Source: an uncultured Bacteroidia bacterium (GTDB taxonomy: Bacteria > Bacteroidota > Bacteroidia > Bacteroidales > Prolixibacteraceae). Taken from it: a stretch of DNA of 64,000 bases. Under the pieces are notes generated by a model, which ran no database searches, had not been told where the DNA came from, and was given only the letters and a program-made list of their open reading frames with translations. This document shows, in pieces, positions 19,077 through 29,114 of this stretch (positions are counted from its first letter, which is position 1; the number at the start of each line of letters is the position of its first letter). The DNA lies in the NCBI GenBank assembly GCA_903902325.1, contig CAIUUO010000123.1:22684-86683 (forward strand), given 5' to 3'. Both the position numbers and the translations under genes were made by a program.

Positions 19077-20272
19077 GGTTGATGTTTTGCTTTTTTGATG
19101 GCGATTACTATTTCTTTGACATTGTTTTCCCAGGTATGCTGTTTTGCAAACATTTCCCTTTGCTGACGTCTTTCCTCTGTATCTTCCTCCAGTGCCTTTT
19201 CAATACAAATGATAAATTCCTCCATATTTTTGGCCAGATAGGTGTAATCAGCGAATACACTCATTGCCTCAGTTCTGGTGGCAACCGTTGGCTTTCCCAT
19301 TACCAGGTACTCATCAATTTTACGCGGATAATTCCCAATGGTAACAGGATTTATTACCTGGGGATTGATGGCCACGTCGAAACAACCAAGGTAGGAGGGA
19401 AGTTCATCCGCCGTTTTATTCCCAAGAAAATGTACATTGCTCAATTGATGGAGCCTGCTGGCTTTAAATGCATCATCTTCAGGTCCGACCAAAACCAGAT
19501 TCCATTCAGGTCTGTTTTCAGCAATATATTCCAAAACTTCCAAATCAAGTCGCAGGGAAAGCAAAGCGCCAATATAACCGATTATTGGACCGGGAATATT
19601 TGCGACATCTTTCGGTACGGCAGTTACCTTATTTCTGTCGAATTGACCGACATCACAACCCTGCCCGACATAATAAGATTGCGGATTGTATTTTTGTGCA
19701 AGTGCGGCCAGAAAGGTGGAATTGGCAACTACCAGATCGGCTTTTTTCATGTGCAGGGCTTCCACTCTGACTCCGTGTTTTTTCCAGTAATCCACTGCGA
19801 CGAGGTTGTCGCGTGTATAATAGATATAGGTTTCCGGCATCAATAACTCTTTGAGGTAAAAACCACGAAACATGTCACTGTCATTGAACAGGATAATATT
19901 GCTGAATCCCAGTGTATCCATTGCGAGCTTGATTTGCCTCGAATATCTCTTGTTATTGATGTAATTGAAGAAATCGAATATCCGTGGATTGCCTATCCAG
20001 TTAATTGATTCCAAAATGGTTGAGGGATATAGATTCCAAAGGCTTGGAGAAATCTCAACTATCTCCGATGACCCTCTCTTCAGAAACTGTATCCTCCTTT
20101 TAATTTTTTCTGATCTTCTCTGCCTGTACCTGGTAATCCTGTCGAGCGGATAATTGACATACAGCACCCTGTTGGTTTTGGATAGTTCCAGGGCAATATT
20201 TTTGCAATTGCTCCCGATTTCTATATCCCAGGCCTGTATTCCAATGATTACAATATCTCTCTTCATGATCAC
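19073..20272 (-). CDS. GT4-like (GT-B fold) glycosyltransferase
   Basis: The 399-residue protein is soluble and has the two-domain GT-B pattern. The second half carries [46 protein letters not shown] and [22 protein letters not shown], the usual nucleotide-sugar-binding region of glycosyltransferases-1/4 (TuaH-like). The DEYL glutamate is the expected E of the EX7E-like site. It would transfer a sugar to the growing lipid-linked repeat unit in the cytosol. It overlaps the acyltransferase gene by 4 bp and follows the GT2 gene by 15 bp. Donor and acceptor are not predictable. Confidence 0.88.
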   Translation of the reverse strand: MIMKRDIVIIGIQAWDIEIGSNCKNIALELSKTNRVLYVNYPLDRITRYRQRRSEKIKRRIQFLKRGSSEIVEISPSLWNLYPSTILESINWIGNPRIFDFFNYINNKRYSRQIKLAMDTLGFSNIILFNDSDMFRGFYLKELLMPETYIYYTRDNLVAVDYWKKHGVRVEALHMKKADLVVANSTFLAALAQKYNPQSYYVGQGCDVGQFDRNKVTAVPKDVANIPGPIIGYIGALLSLRLDLEVLEYIAENRPEWNLVLVGPEDDAFKASRLHQLSNVHFLGNKTADELPSYLGCFDVAINPQVINPVTIGNYPRKIDEYLVMGKPTVATRTEAMSVFADYTYLAKNMEEFIICIEKALEEDTEERRQQREMFAKQHTWENNVKEIVIAIKKAKHQP

Positions 20273-20287
20273 AATAGATTATTCCGG

Positions 20288-21493
20288 TCAGTTAGTTTTG
20301 GAAGAAGTATGTTTGGTATGGATGAACTGTTTATTTGCTCCTTTGATTTTGAGCAGTGAATCAAGCATCAGTAACATTCCTTTCGGCAGACTTGCCAGAG
20401 CCCCAAGTGTTTTTTTGTTGAAAAAGGAGGCAGGTATCGCAAACAGGAAAGTCAGCACTGTCATCATAATCATAATTGCCCAAATAGCAGAGTAAACGGG
20501 AAGGTTGTTTATCCAGAAATTGGCGATGATAAATAGTACTCCAAAAACTGAAATACCTCCCAGTAAAAGAATCCTTGGAGGCTGCACAAACTGTATGGCT
20601 TTGTCAAAATAGTCGGCATTCCCCTTCATAAACAGGGCCTTAATAGCCTTGAATATATCCTGTCTGAAATAGTGGAACTGTGCCGACAGCCAGCGGCGTC
20701 GCTGATGTCTGAAAACTTCTGAATTCTGCACTTTCTCATCGTAAACCATGGCATCATTGAGGTATTCGACCGTATGTCCTGCGCTGGTAAGTTTAAGCTC
20801 AATTTCCTTGTCAAATCCTCCTATAGCCTTGACAGGCAGCATCAGTTCCCTGAAAAATTTGTATCGGAAAGCCATTCCGGAGCCGATAATCGCCGAAGAA
20901 AGACCCAACACCCTGTGGCCTTTGCGGAAAATGTGATTGTTGATCTCTTCGCTGATGGCATCCAGAATTGCCCATGAAGTATTTAAGTTTTTTGCAGTCC
21001 TGTGTCCCTGTACAACATTCCAGTCTTTTTCGAAAGTGCTATTCATCTTGGACAGGAAATCCACCGCCATGATGTTGTCAGCATCCAGTACAATGGCCAG
21101 GTCATACGAATCATCCAGCAATTCCATTGCTTGGTTGAGTGCTTTTGCCTTTGTGCTTTTTTCGAAGGCGACTTCAATTACCTTGATTGGAAGCTGCCTG
21201 AGTTTTGCGATTGTTTCCTGGGTGAAGGAATCGGCGATGACAATCACGTCAAAACACTCCCGCGGATAATCCTGCAGGAGCGCTTCTTCAGCAACTTCCA
21301 CGATTACTTCATCTTCCTTGTAGCCAGGAATTAGCACCGCAATCTGTCTTTGAAATGTGGCTTTAGGATACGGCTTTTGCTTATAAAACAGACCGGCAGT
21401 AGAGTAAATGAAAATGTAGACCAGTGACAATCCAAGAATAACCAGGATTGTAATTTGCAGGATATTGAACAGGTAGATCAAGTAAGGGTGCAT
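20288..21493 (-). CDS. Membrane-bound family 2 glycosyltransferase
   Basis: The 401-residue protein has an N-terminal membrane segment (about 5-33), a GT-A domain with LIPGYKEDEVI, VIADSFT, VLDADN and GGFDKEIELKL, and the QRRRWLSAQ signature (QxxRW) of processive enzymes, followed by two or more membrane spans (about 305-360). This layout is shared with cellulose, hyaluronan and poly-GlcNAc synthase-like enzymes. In a Wzx/Wzy-type operon it more probably adds one sugar. It lies 12 bp after the next GT2 gene and 15 bp before the GT4 gene. Confidence 0.88.
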   Translation of the reverse strand: MHPYLIYLFNILQITILVILGLSLVYIFIYSTAGLFYKQKPYPKATFQRQIAVLIPGYKEDEVIVEVAEEALLQDYPRECFDVIVIADSFTQETIAKLRQLPIKVIEVAFEKSTKAKALNQAMELLDDSYDLAIVLDADNIMAVDFLSKMNSTFEKDWNVVQGHRTAKNLNTSWAILDAISEEINNHIFRKGHRVLGLSSAIIGSGMAFRYKFFRELMLPVKAIGGFDKEIELKLTSAGHTVEYLNDAMVYDEKVQNSEVFRHQRRRWLSAQFHYFRQDIFKAIKALFMKGNADYFDKAIQFVQPPRILLLGGISVFGVLFIIANFWINNLPVYSAIWAIMIMMTVLTFLFAIPASFFNKKTLGALASLPKGMLLMLDSLLKIKGANKQFIHTKHTSSKTN

Positions 21494-21505
21494 ATCTGCG
21501 TTATA

Positions 21506-22423
21506 TTAATGATTGAATTTTGAATTCAGGTGTATCTCGACCGAAAACAGGTGCCGCAAATGCCACCAGAGTGCTTTCATGTAGGCCTTGAAATGGCCAT
21601 TCCTGACATGAAGCAGGAAAACAATTGAATTCTTTGGTATGGCAATAATAAGCTGGTACATGATTGAGATCAAAAAGGTCAAACCATGCAGGTTTCTGCG
21701 CAGGTAGAGAATTCGGGAACGATTCATGTAATAGGTCTTGAATGGGGTCTGTTTCCCGGTTGTTACAGACTCTTTGTGCAGCACGACCGAATCATGGACA
21801 TACCATAAATGATAGCCGGATTTCAGTATCATGGAACTCCAGTCCAACTCCTCATAATATAAAAAATAGCACTCAGGCATCATTCCAACTTTTTTAATGA
21901 CAGATACAGGAATCAACATGGCAGCCCCATGTAAGAAATTAGTTTTCCGATCCACTTCAAACTGACCCTTATCCTTTGCCCTATTTCCAAAGCCAAAGCT
22001 GCGCATCGTATAAGGGTTCATGGGGCCTTGCCCGCAAAACTGAATGGTGTCCGGCTGGTAGAAGAATTTTATTTTCGGACTCACGCCTCCGATACGCGGA
22101 TCGGATTCGCACCTAGCAATGAGGGGTTCAAGAAATCCTGGAAGTACCTCAGTGTCGTTGTTGATGAAAAGGATATATTTCCCTTTTGCGTTTCTGACTC
22201 CTTCATTGTTCCCGCCTGCAAAGCCAAGGTTTTTTTTGTTTTGAATAAAAATAACATCGGGGAAGGATGTATGGATAATTTCCGGACTCTCCTCAGAAGC
22301 ATTGTCCACCACAATGATTTCAATATTCGGGTAGCTGATCTTTAGAAGCGAAACCAGAAGCGCAACAGTAACGGCGGGATGATTGTAATTGACCGTGATG
22401 ATCGAAACCAGTGGATAGTCCAT
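21506..22423 (-). CDS. Family 2 glycosyltransferase (rhamnosyltransferase-like)
   Basis: This 305-residue GT-A enzyme has IITVNYNHPAVT, IIVVDNASEESP, NKKNLGFAGGNNEG, ILFINNDTEV and CYFLYYEELDWS. These are the signature blocks of the WbbL/WcaA-like group, which includes rhamnosyltransferases. There is no N-terminal membrane segment; a C-terminal hydrophobic stretch (about 245-270) may attach it to the membrane. It probably acts on undecaprenyl-linked intermediates in the cytosol. It is followed by the membrane GT2 gene and preceded by the stand-alone receiver. Sugar specificity is not supported by the sequence. Confidence 0.88.
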   Translation of the reverse strand: MDYPLVSIITVNYNHPAVTVALLVSLLKISYPNIEIIVVDNASEESPEIIHTSFPDVIFIQNKKNLGFAGGNNEGVRNAKGKYILFINNDTEVLPGFLEPLIARCESDPRIGGVSPKIKFFYQPDTIQFCGQGPMNPYTMRSFGFGNRAKDKGQFEVDRKTNFLHGAAMLIPVSVIKKVGMMPECYFLYYEELDWSSMILKSGYHLWYVHDSVVLHKESVTTGKQTPFKTYYMNRSRILYLRRNLHGLTFLISIMYQLIIAIPKNSIVFLLHVRNGHFKAYMKALWWHLRHLFSVEIHLNSKFNH

Positions 22424-22445
22424 TTTACCTGTCAGATTTGATTTT

Positions 22446-22868
22446 TTAGTTGTCCAAAGGTTTGTTAAGCAAATCTTTTTTTAGTTCACCCCAATAGCAG
22501 AGCATCTTGGAAAGATTTTGCCTATTGAGTGGTTTGGATAAATAGTCGCTCATGCCGAAAAGTTGGCAATTTGCCTTTTCATTTGGTACTGCACTCGCAG
22601 TCAAGGCGATAATGACAGGTGCATCTGGTCCCATTTTCTCAACGATTATTTTGCTTGCTTCGTATCCATCCATTTCAGGCATTTGAATATCCATGAAAAC
22701 CAGATCATATTTTTTCCTTTCCACAGCTTTCCATGCTTCAACCCCATTTACCACAAGATCCGTTTTGTATCCTAAAATTTCAAATAGTTTCCTGATCAGC
22801 GTCTGATTGATGAAATTATCTTCCACAATAAGAATTTCAAAAGGATATTTTGCCGACAATGACTTCAT
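22446..22868 (-). CDS. Stand-alone response regulator receiver
   Basis: The 140-residue protein is a single CheY-like domain with no output domain. The acidic pair is in ILIVEDN, the phospho-acceptor is D60 in VFMDIQMPEMDG, and the conserved ALTASA threonine/alanine and SKPLN lysine are present, so it looks active. MPEMDGYEA is typical of receivers from hybrid sensor kinases. It lies between the Wzy-like gene and a glycosyltransferase. It may receive phosphate from an unlinked hybrid kinase or the operon's Hpt protein and adjust polysaccharide production by protein contact (inference). Confidence 0.9.
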   Translation of the reverse strand: MKSLSAKYPFEILIVEDNFINQTLIRKLFEILGYKTDLVVNGVEAWKAVERKKYDLVFMDIQMPEMDGYEASKIIVEKMGPDAPVIIALTASAVPNEKANCQLFGMSDYLSKPLNRQNLSKMLCYWGELKKDLLNKPLDN

Positions 22869-22896
22869 ATTGTATTATTTTCCATCATGTTGTTGT

Positions 22897-24408
22897 TTAC
22901 TTCGAATTATCCGGATAACCAATTGAAAGGCTGTTGACGGCTAATTCGTCTGGTTTTTCAAATAATAATTTGTCAAATTTTTCTGAACTTAACATAAAAG
23001 CCATTGAAATATAGATGAGTATGCTTGTCGGCATGGATCCAAGTACCTGATTGCCATAGGATGCGACCATAATTCCGAACATTCCGGAAGTCAGCGCTGC
23101 TATTTCTATTTTCAATATGGGATCCCGTATCCTGAACATAACCAACCAGGATGATTTGCCAATAATGTAAAAGAGAATAAGAAGATGAAGGATAAGTCCA
23201 ATAATTCCTTCTTCGGCCCAAATCATGACATACCAACTGTCAGTAGGTATATTCGAAAGAAATGCATTCGGCAGAAAACGCTGTGCTTTTACTCCAGCCT
23301 GACCTAATCCTCCTCCAAAAGGTCGTGATGCCAGAAATATTTTTAATTTTTGCTGATTTTCGAGCCTTACCTGTAGCGAAGGATCATTAAAGTCAAAAGC
23401 TGATCTGGTTCTTCTGATATATGGGTTACTCTGCCCGATGTTGGTGAATTTGAAGAAACCGACGATCATAATCAGGAAGAGAATTCCCGAAAGAGTAATG
23501 AGAAATTTTTTTCTTAATACAATCAATGCGGCAAATCCTGCCAGAGGTACAGCGATGGCTCCCCTGGTACCTGATAGAATCATGCCATAAAACCCAAGAA
23601 TTGCTATGGAAGCAAAGAATACCTTACTCCATTTCTCTTTTCGAGTGAAGAATAATAATCCTGCAACAAATGCTGAATAGGCCTGGTTGGCACCAAACTG
23701 CCCTGCATCACTTAAAAATGAAAAAATCCTCAATTGTCCGAAAATGATGTGAGTGACAGCGCCTCCCTCGTTAAGCCAAGTTTTCTCCCATGGGTCAACA
23801 CCCAGAAAATTTTGGGCGATTCCTTTGAGCGAAACCAAAATTGAAAATATACCCCATACATAAAAGAAATTATTCAAATGTCTGTTGGTATTCATCAATA
23901 TCAAAGCGAGCGGTACGATCAGCAGCATGTAAAATGAAATACTCCTCATACCATTGATCCATGCGCTGTAGCTTCCTAACTCTGGGTTGAAAAGTTCAAG
24001 CATGGCATAAGCAAACCAGATGATTGCCAGCCATGTAACATCCTTGTTGGCCAAAGACCAGTCAACCTTCTGATAAAATTGTTTGAAAAACAAGGAAACT
24101 AGCGTGAGGATCAGTAAACCATCCATCATCAGACCAAATGGTAGACCATCAATGTATCGACTCAGTCCGTTGATTAAAAATGAAATGATTACGGCGGTGT
24201 ACAATCCCAGAACAGGTCTTTGGAATAAGAATACAAGATAAATGAAAACAAACGGCAATAAAATCATAACAAGGCCAATTACCAAATTCAGAGTGCTTGC
24301 AAGCCATGCTGCTACTCCCAAAATGAGCAGAAGCAGCAAGATGTTCTTTGGCTGCAGGACCCGGTCTGAACCGACGATTTTTTCAAATGGGTTATTTATG
24401 CCTGACAT
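22897..24408 (-). CDS. O-antigen ligase/polymerase family membrane protein (Wzy/WaaL-like)
   Basis: The 503-residue protein is very hydrophobic, with roughly 10-12 predicted membrane spans. It has the family's large loop containing RRTRSAFDFNDPSLQVRLENQ and SRPFGGGLGQAG, and the WYVMIWAEEGIIGLILH segment seen in O-antigen ligase-domain proteins. These proteins polymerise or transfer undecaprenyl-linked glycans on the outer face of the inner membrane. With the adjoining flippase and co-polymerase it completes a Wzx/Wzy-dependent pathway, so a polymerase role is preferred over a lipid A ligase role. It sits 8 bp after the flippase gene. Confidence 0.85.
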   Translation of the reverse strand: MSGINNPFEKIVGSDRVLQPKNILLLLLILGVAAWLASTLNLVIGLVMILLPFVFIYLVFLFQRPVLGLYTAVIISFLINGLSRYIDGLPFGLMMDGLLILTLVSLFFKQFYQKVDWSLANKDVTWLAIIWFAYAMLELFNPELGSYSAWINGMRSISFYMLLIVPLALILMNTNRHLNNFFYVWGIFSILVSLKGIAQNFLGVDPWEKTWLNEGGAVTHIIFGQLRIFSFLSDAGQFGANQAYSAFVAGLLFFTRKEKWSKVFFASIAILGFYGMILSGTRGAIAVPLAGFAALIVLRKKFLITLSGILFLIMIVGFFKFTNIGQSNPYIRRTRSAFDFNDPSLQVRLENQQKLKIFLASRPFGGGLGQAGVKAQRFLPNAFLSNIPTDSWYVMIWAEEGIIGLILHLLILFYIIGKSSWLVMFRIRDPILKIEIAALTSGMFGIMVASYGNQVLGSMPTSILIYISMAFMLSSEKFDKLLFEKPDELAVNSLSIGYPDNSK

Positions 24409-24416
24409 TTCAAAAT

Positions 24417-25811
24417 TTAGAATTTATTTACTGTTTCACTTTGACCTTTTCGTTTGATGAGATGATCCTTTATTTTTCGAATCAAGGACCTGTAAAAGGA
24501 TATTCCATGCCTGTTTATCTGAAAAAACTCCAGATCCAATTCTTTATTCAGGAGATGAAAACCAATCCAGACACCTAGAGACGTAAAGAGAATAGACGTA
24601 ACAGCAACCATCGACAACGATTTGAAGACGAAAATTGCGATCAGATCGCCGATAATATTGGCAATCACCATATACAGAACTTTGATGAAATTTTTGTCCG
24701 GTCTGTTAACGCTGTCAAGACCAATACCAGTCATTCGGTCGATTGGAAGCAAAAGCCCGTAAATGGTAAATATTCGTACAATAGTGGCTGCATTGAAGCC
24801 AGTAACAGGATCGAGTCCTGCATATTGTTTACCCCCCAGAATAAGAACAAACAGATCTGCGAAAATGAATACGAAGATGCTAATGAATACAAAAAGTATG
24901 GTCATGGCTCCTGAGTATGTATAGAATAATTCCTTCACTTCACTGATTTTTCCGTTCATACTTTCTTTGGACATTTTTGGAAAGGCCGTGGCCGCAAAAC
25001 TTCGAAGAGGTATTTGTTGAAGCTCAGTCAGTCTCATTGGAATACTGTACAGCGCTACTGCTGCCGTTCCAAGCGGGCTCAGACTTATAATAAAAGCATC
25101 TGTACTTCTGAGCAAGTTGGTTCCTATCAACGTGAAAGTTGTATATTTCCCGAAATCCAGCAATGTTCCCGAAGATTTCCTTGTGGCTTTTACTATAAAT
25201 TTCATTCCATCCCAACCATTCAGAAAGCAATATCCGGATACGAATAGATCAATGATGATCCACGACAATACAATCTGAGTCAGGGTCATCTTCATAAACA
25301 GAAAGTTGATTATCACAATTAAAAAGAAACTGCCGCTTTCCAGAATCCGGAGGAGCAGGATTTTGCCGAAGTGCTGATCAGATTGCATTACAACAATGGC
25401 ATTATTGATAGGAAGATTGACCAAGGCCATAAGGGGATACCATATGAAAAAAAGCTCATAGCCGGCGCGTCGGATAGGTTCGCTAAAGAAGTAATAACAA
25501 GTGAGAAGTATGGAACTGATAAAAAATGTTGCAATCAGACCAATCAGGGCATTGGAACCGATAAATTGATAACGTTCTTCGGAGCTTAACCCGGAAAGGT
25601 ATCTAACTATTGCCGTATTGGTAATCCCCAGTCTGAACATTTCTATAAAAGCAAAGGATGCTGTAAACAAAACCCATTTACCGAATTCTTCCATGGCAAA
25701 ACTTCTGGCCAAAAGTGCGAAACCCGCAAAAGCAAAAAATGCGATTGCCAGGTTTCCTGCCAATGAAAGGAAGTTGTCCTCACGAACTATTTTTTTGACT
25801 AGATTTCTCAA
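24417..25811 (-). CDS. Wzx-like polysaccharide flippase
   Basis: The 464-residue protein has about 12-14 hydrophobic segments with the MATE/MOP superfamily pattern. The start FFAFAGFALLARSFAMEEFGKW and the later ALYSIPMRLTELQQIPLRSFAATAFPKMS are characteristic of polysaccharide exporters. It would flip the undecaprenyl-linked repeat unit across the inner membrane. It is located between the Wzc/GumC-like co-polymerase and the Wzy-like polymerase. The last 50 residues are basic and likely cytosolic. Confidence 0.88.
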   Translation of the reverse strand: MRNLVKKIVREDNFLSLAGNLAIAFFAFAGFALLARSFAMEEFGKWVLFTASFAFIEMFRLGITNTAIVRYLSGLSSEERYQFIGSNALIGLIATFFISSILLTCYYFFSEPIRRAGYELFFIWYPLMALVNLPINNAIVVMQSDQHFGKILLLRILESGSFFLIVIINFLFMKMTLTQIVLSWIIIDLFVSGYCFLNGWDGMKFIVKATRKSSGTLLDFGKYTTFTLIGTNLLRSTDAFIISLSPLGTAAVALYSIPMRLTELQQIPLRSFAATAFPKMSKESMNGKISEVKELFYTYSGAMTILFVFISIFVFIFADLFVLILGGKQYAGLDPVTGFNAATIVRIFTIYGLLLPIDRMTGIGLDSVNRPDKNFIKVLYMVIANIIGDLIAIFVFKSLSMVAVTSILFTSLGVWIGFHLLNKELDLEFFQINRHGISFYRSLIRKIKDHLIKRKGQSETVNKF

Positions 25812-25870
25812 TCAGAAGATTTTGAAATGGTTGAGTTTGTTTTTATGAAAGGTCTTGACATTTTCAATAA

Positions 25871-28261
25871 TCAACTGGTTTGATCGGAGAATTTGCCCAG
25901 TACTGACTCTACCACTGAAATATCCACTCCATTTAGTACGATATACGCCTTGTTGTCTGTGAATTTCGTGAATCTGTCAAGTGCCCCCTGGTCTGCTTCG
26001 GTCCAGGTCCTGTTGGAACGGCAAACCAAAATTGAAAGGTCTGAATTGGTAAGCAAAGCAACAGGATAGGAATTGTACATGATTGGAGGTAATTCAATCA
26101 GAACTAAATCGGGTGTATAAGTCAAAGTGTAACTATTCTGACTCAGGATATCCTGATAATTTGAGGCAGACAGGAAGTTTCCGTTGACGGCGAAGCGAAT
26201 CAGTTCAAATTTTCTGAATTCATCTTTGGTTTCTGTCAAAAGCGTTTTCCCATTGCCAATCAGCATGGAAGGGGATCCTATGTTTACGTTTTGAGAAGAA
26301 CTCTTTTTCTGTTCAGTTGGTTGAGAAGTGGATAAACCTGTTTGGTCAACGTTTCCATTTTCCATTGCTTTGATGTTTCTTAACAGGTCATGATCGTAAC
26401 ATAGTACCAGAACCTTTTTTCCCTGATCCCCAAATTTCTGAGCCAGGTTGGCAATAACGACAGATTTTCCTTCTGTTTGCAACGTGCTGAAAAACAATAG
26501 TGTCTTCGTCTTGTTCGATGTATTTTTCTCCTTCAGATACATTTCAATGTATTGTACCATCACATCGAACAAGCGGTTTACCATGAAAGGCAATTTTTTA
26601 TAACTCTTTCCAGGCAGGATTTTTGGAATGACACCAATGACAGGTTGTTTAATAATAACTGTAGCTGTTGACTGATTTTTAATTGAATTGTCTAAAATTT
26701 CCAATAAAAATATATAGGTAAGAACAATCATCAATCCGATCATTGCAGCCAGGACTATCATGATTTTCCGTTTGGTTGGGATCGGTGACAATGGGAAATA
26801 GGGTTCATCAAAGATTTTGATGTTTGATGATAATTCATTATCCTGCATTTTAATCTTGGCCTGATCCAGGGAATGAAGAATGTCAAGATACCTTTGTTCG
26901 GTGACAGATATCTCCCGCTCTATTTTTTTTATCTCTGAACCGGCAGGCGCAAACTCAGAATATTCCTTTTGTTGCTCTTTTATTCGCTGCGAAAGAACAC
27001 CAATGCTTGCTTTCAGACTCTCTGACTCGACAACATTATCGATCCAGTCTTTCAATATGGTTGAGACGGGCAATCCCTCCGTGGTTGTACCGGATGCAGA
27101 CAATTGTGTGGCAGAAAGTCTGATGTCGTTTTTCAGTTGGTCGGACAGCTTCCTGAGATTTGCCAATCTTTGCGCATTGTACGGATCAGAAGAACCTACA
27201 GTTTCGAGGGTGGCAATCTGATAATTCAAATCACCAAGTTGATTCCTTTTATCAAACAGCAACGAATTTTGAAGTTGAACCTGACGCTGAGATCCAAGTT
27301 TCTCTTCAAGCCGTTTAATGACTGCTTCCACTCCGGCCAGTTTTGTTCTTTTATTGTTGTATTCATCTGAAAGGTTTTCCTTGGCAACGGCAACGGCTTT
27401 GCTTTGTTCCCCGTAGTTGATTATTTTATTGCTATTGTTGAATTCCAGCAATTTGTTTTCTGCAATTTTCAGATTTGCAGACGCTTCTTTAAGTTGGTCG
27501 TCAAAATATTTTATCACTGCATCGGATCTGTTTTCTGCGATACGCTTATAATTTTTTATACAGACGTCTGCGTAAATTGCAAGTGTTTGCTGTGTAATGG
27601 CAGGGTCGTCATTTTCGTATCTGATTTTTATCAGGTCGCTGTTTTCAAGCCTCTTAACTGTGATGTTTGATATGGCATTGATGGAATAATGAGGATGTTC
27701 GTAATTCAACAGTTTGTAAACAAAATTAGTGTCACTGCTTAACATCAGGGTATTCAGTTTTGAAACTGTTTGTTCAAATTCTGCAGAATCAATCGATACC
27801 GGTAAGTTCGAGCCTAAGGGGCTTGGAGAATTCAGGGATGCGAAATTATTCCTGACAGAATTGTTTAACAGGATATTTGATTTGACAACCAGCGCTTTAA
27901 CATAAGCTGGTGTGATCCTGTTGATTTCATCATACGACTTAACTGAAAAAAAACGTGGATTGTTTCTGGCCAGCATCAGGTGCTGGGACAGAAGCCTAAG
28001 ACAGACTTCCTGCTGCGTTTCGCGTGAATTAGTTACACTGATCAGGTTGTCGAAGGCAGTATTGACAGTGAAGTAGTTGGATGATTTACTCATATCGACA
28101 GTAGAATTGGAAGTAAATCCAGTATACAAGGTAGTTTCTGAACCATACTTATAGGCAGGATTTCTGGTCAGAATGAAGACAATCGATGCCAGCAGTACTG
28201 GAGCAAGGACGATTATGGCTATATGTTTTCTCAGAATTCTGAGGATATCTGTCAATTTCAT
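25871..28261 (-). CDS. Wzc/GumC-like polysaccharide co-polymerase with degenerate kinase domain
   Basis: The 796-residue protein has two membrane segments (about 15-31 and 499-519) around a large periplasmic coiled-coil part, plus a cytosolic domain resembling bacterial tyrosine kinases. The P-loop is altered: STLQTEGKS (592-600) keeps K599 and S600. The Walker A' strand reads VLVLCYDHD (616-624) instead of the usual LLIDADLRRP, and there is no tyrosine cluster at the C-terminus. Kinase activity is therefore doubtful, although nucleotide binding is possible. Such proteins set chain length and connect the polymerase to the outer-membrane exporter. Its stop is 1 bp from the start region of the next gene, a TolC-like protein, which suggests they work as a pair. 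Confidence 0.85.
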   Translation of the reverse strand: MKLTDILRILRKHIAIIVLAPVLLASIVFILTRNPAYKYGSETTLYTGFTSNSTVDMSKSSNYFTVNTAFDNLISVTNSRETQQEVCLRLLSQHLMLARNNPRFFSVKSYDEINRITPAYVKALVVKSNILLNNSVRNNFASLNSPSPLGSNLPVSIDSAEFEQTVSKLNTLMLSSDTNFVYKLLNYEHPHYSINAISNITVKRLENSDLIKIRYENDDPAITQQTLAIYADVCIKNYKRIAENRSDAVIKYFDDQLKEASANLKIAENKLLEFNNSNKIINYGEQSKAVAVAKENLSDEYNNKRTKLAGVEAVIKRLEEKLGSQRQVQLQNSLLFDKRNQLGDLNYQIATLETVGSSDPYNAQRLANLRKLSDQLKNDIRLSATQLSASGTTTEGLPVSTILKDWIDNVVESESLKASIGVLSQRIKEQQKEYSEFAPAGSEIKKIEREISVTEQRYLDILHSLDQAKIKMQDNELSSNIKIFDEPYFPLSPIPTKRKIMIVLAAMIGLMIVLTYIFLLEILDNSIKNQSTATVIIKQPVIGVIPKILPGKSYKKLPFMVNRLFDVMVQYIEMYLKEKNTSNKTKTLLFFSTLQTEGKSVVIANLAQKFGDQGKKVLVLCYDHDLLRNIKAMENGNVDQTGLSTSQPTEQKKSSSQNVNIGSPSMLIGNGKTLLTETKDEFRKFELIRFAVNGNFLSASNYQDILSQNSYTLTYTPDLVLIELPPIMYNSYPVALLTNSDLSILVCRSNRTWTEADQGALDRFTKFTDNKAYIVLNGVDISVVESVLGKFSDQTS

Positions 28262-28262
28262 A

Positions 28263-29021
28263 TTAGTTCTTGATTGAATTGTATACGTTAAATTTAATTC
28301 CTACGATTTCCTGAAGAATCAGGTAGGAGGTATTGAATTCTACCTTGGTTGTCTGAAAATCTGACTCAGCCATGGACAAAACTTCTGCCATCCGGGAGTA
28401 TTCGGTCACGGTTACCGCACCACTATGATAATCTTTCTCGCAAATGTCCATATTATATCTTTGGATTTCAAGATGTTTGGCTTTTATTTTCATTAGCCTG
28501 TGTCTTAAAATAACCTCGTTGTATTGTCTGATTACCAATTGCCGGAGTTCATTCCGTTGTACATCAGCCATGTTTTTGGCCTGGTCAAGTTGCATTTTAG
28601 CGGTCTTAACCTGATGTTTCCGATTGAAAATTTCATCAAAAGGCAATCTGACGAAGGCTCCAACTCCATAATTTAATTCGGTGGTTAAAGTGGAAGTTAC
28701 ATCCGGAGACTGACCTCCAGTAGTGTAGTTGTTGAAATTGTTGAATGTTCCGTATCGGATATCAGTTTGAAATCCGACGTTCCTGGTCCACTGGGTCTGA
28801 TTGGTCTTCAGGTTTTCCTGATTGATAATTTTTTGGTTATCCCTGAATTTCACATATGGATTGTAGTGTAATGCAGAATCGATCAATACGCTCAGCGGAG
28901 GTAATTCAGATTCTATATCACCTTTCAGTAAATCAAATGATTTTGATTCCTGTGATTGGACCGAAAAATGGAATGCCAGTAGGGTGACAACCATTAAAAA
29001 ATTTTGAAGAAGACATTTCAT
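28263..29021 (-). CDS. Half-length TolC-family outer-membrane protein
   Basis: The start shown gives a clean signal peptide (MKCLLQNFLMVVTLLAFHFS then VQSQ) and a 252-residue product; an in-frame ATG at 29066 would add 15 residues. The body has the TolC/OEP pattern: LIDSALHYNPYVK near the start, amphipathic helices, a strand rich in N, G and T, and VFRKHQ-like helical returns. TolC proteins usually have 420-500 residues with two such repeats, whereas this has about one. It lies beside the Wzc/GumC-like protein, where a Wza-type exporter would be expected, and no Wza/OPX gene was found. It could form a higher-order oligomeric exporter or act as a periplasmic adaptor. The family call is fairly sure, the role is inferred. 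Confidence 0.75.
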   Translation of the reverse strand: MKCLLQNFLMVVTLLAFHFSVQSQESKSFDLLKGDIESELPPLSVLIDSALHYNPYVKFRDNQKIINQENLKTNQTQWTRNVGFQTDIRYGTFNNFNNYTTGGQSPDVTSTLTTELNYGVGAFVRLPFDEIFNRKHQVKTAKMQLDQAKNMADVQRNELRQLVIRQYNEVILRHRLMKIKAKHLEIQRYNMDICEKDYHSGAVTVTEYSRMAEVLSMAESDFQTTKVEFNTSYLILQEIVGIKFNVYNSIKN

Positions 29022-29114
29022 AGCTAACTGTTTATTTGCTTTGCTTTTATACTTACATTTTTTCAAAAGGTTTGTAGAAATTGATTTTCATCCAATTGAG
29101 CTCTTTAAGAATAC

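Noticed and set aside
18498..19082. Long plus-strand frame opposite the acyltransferase
   Set aside because: The minus-strand frame has clear hexapeptide repeats and a 4-bp overlap with its operon neighbour; the plus-strand frame has no domain and is a shadow.
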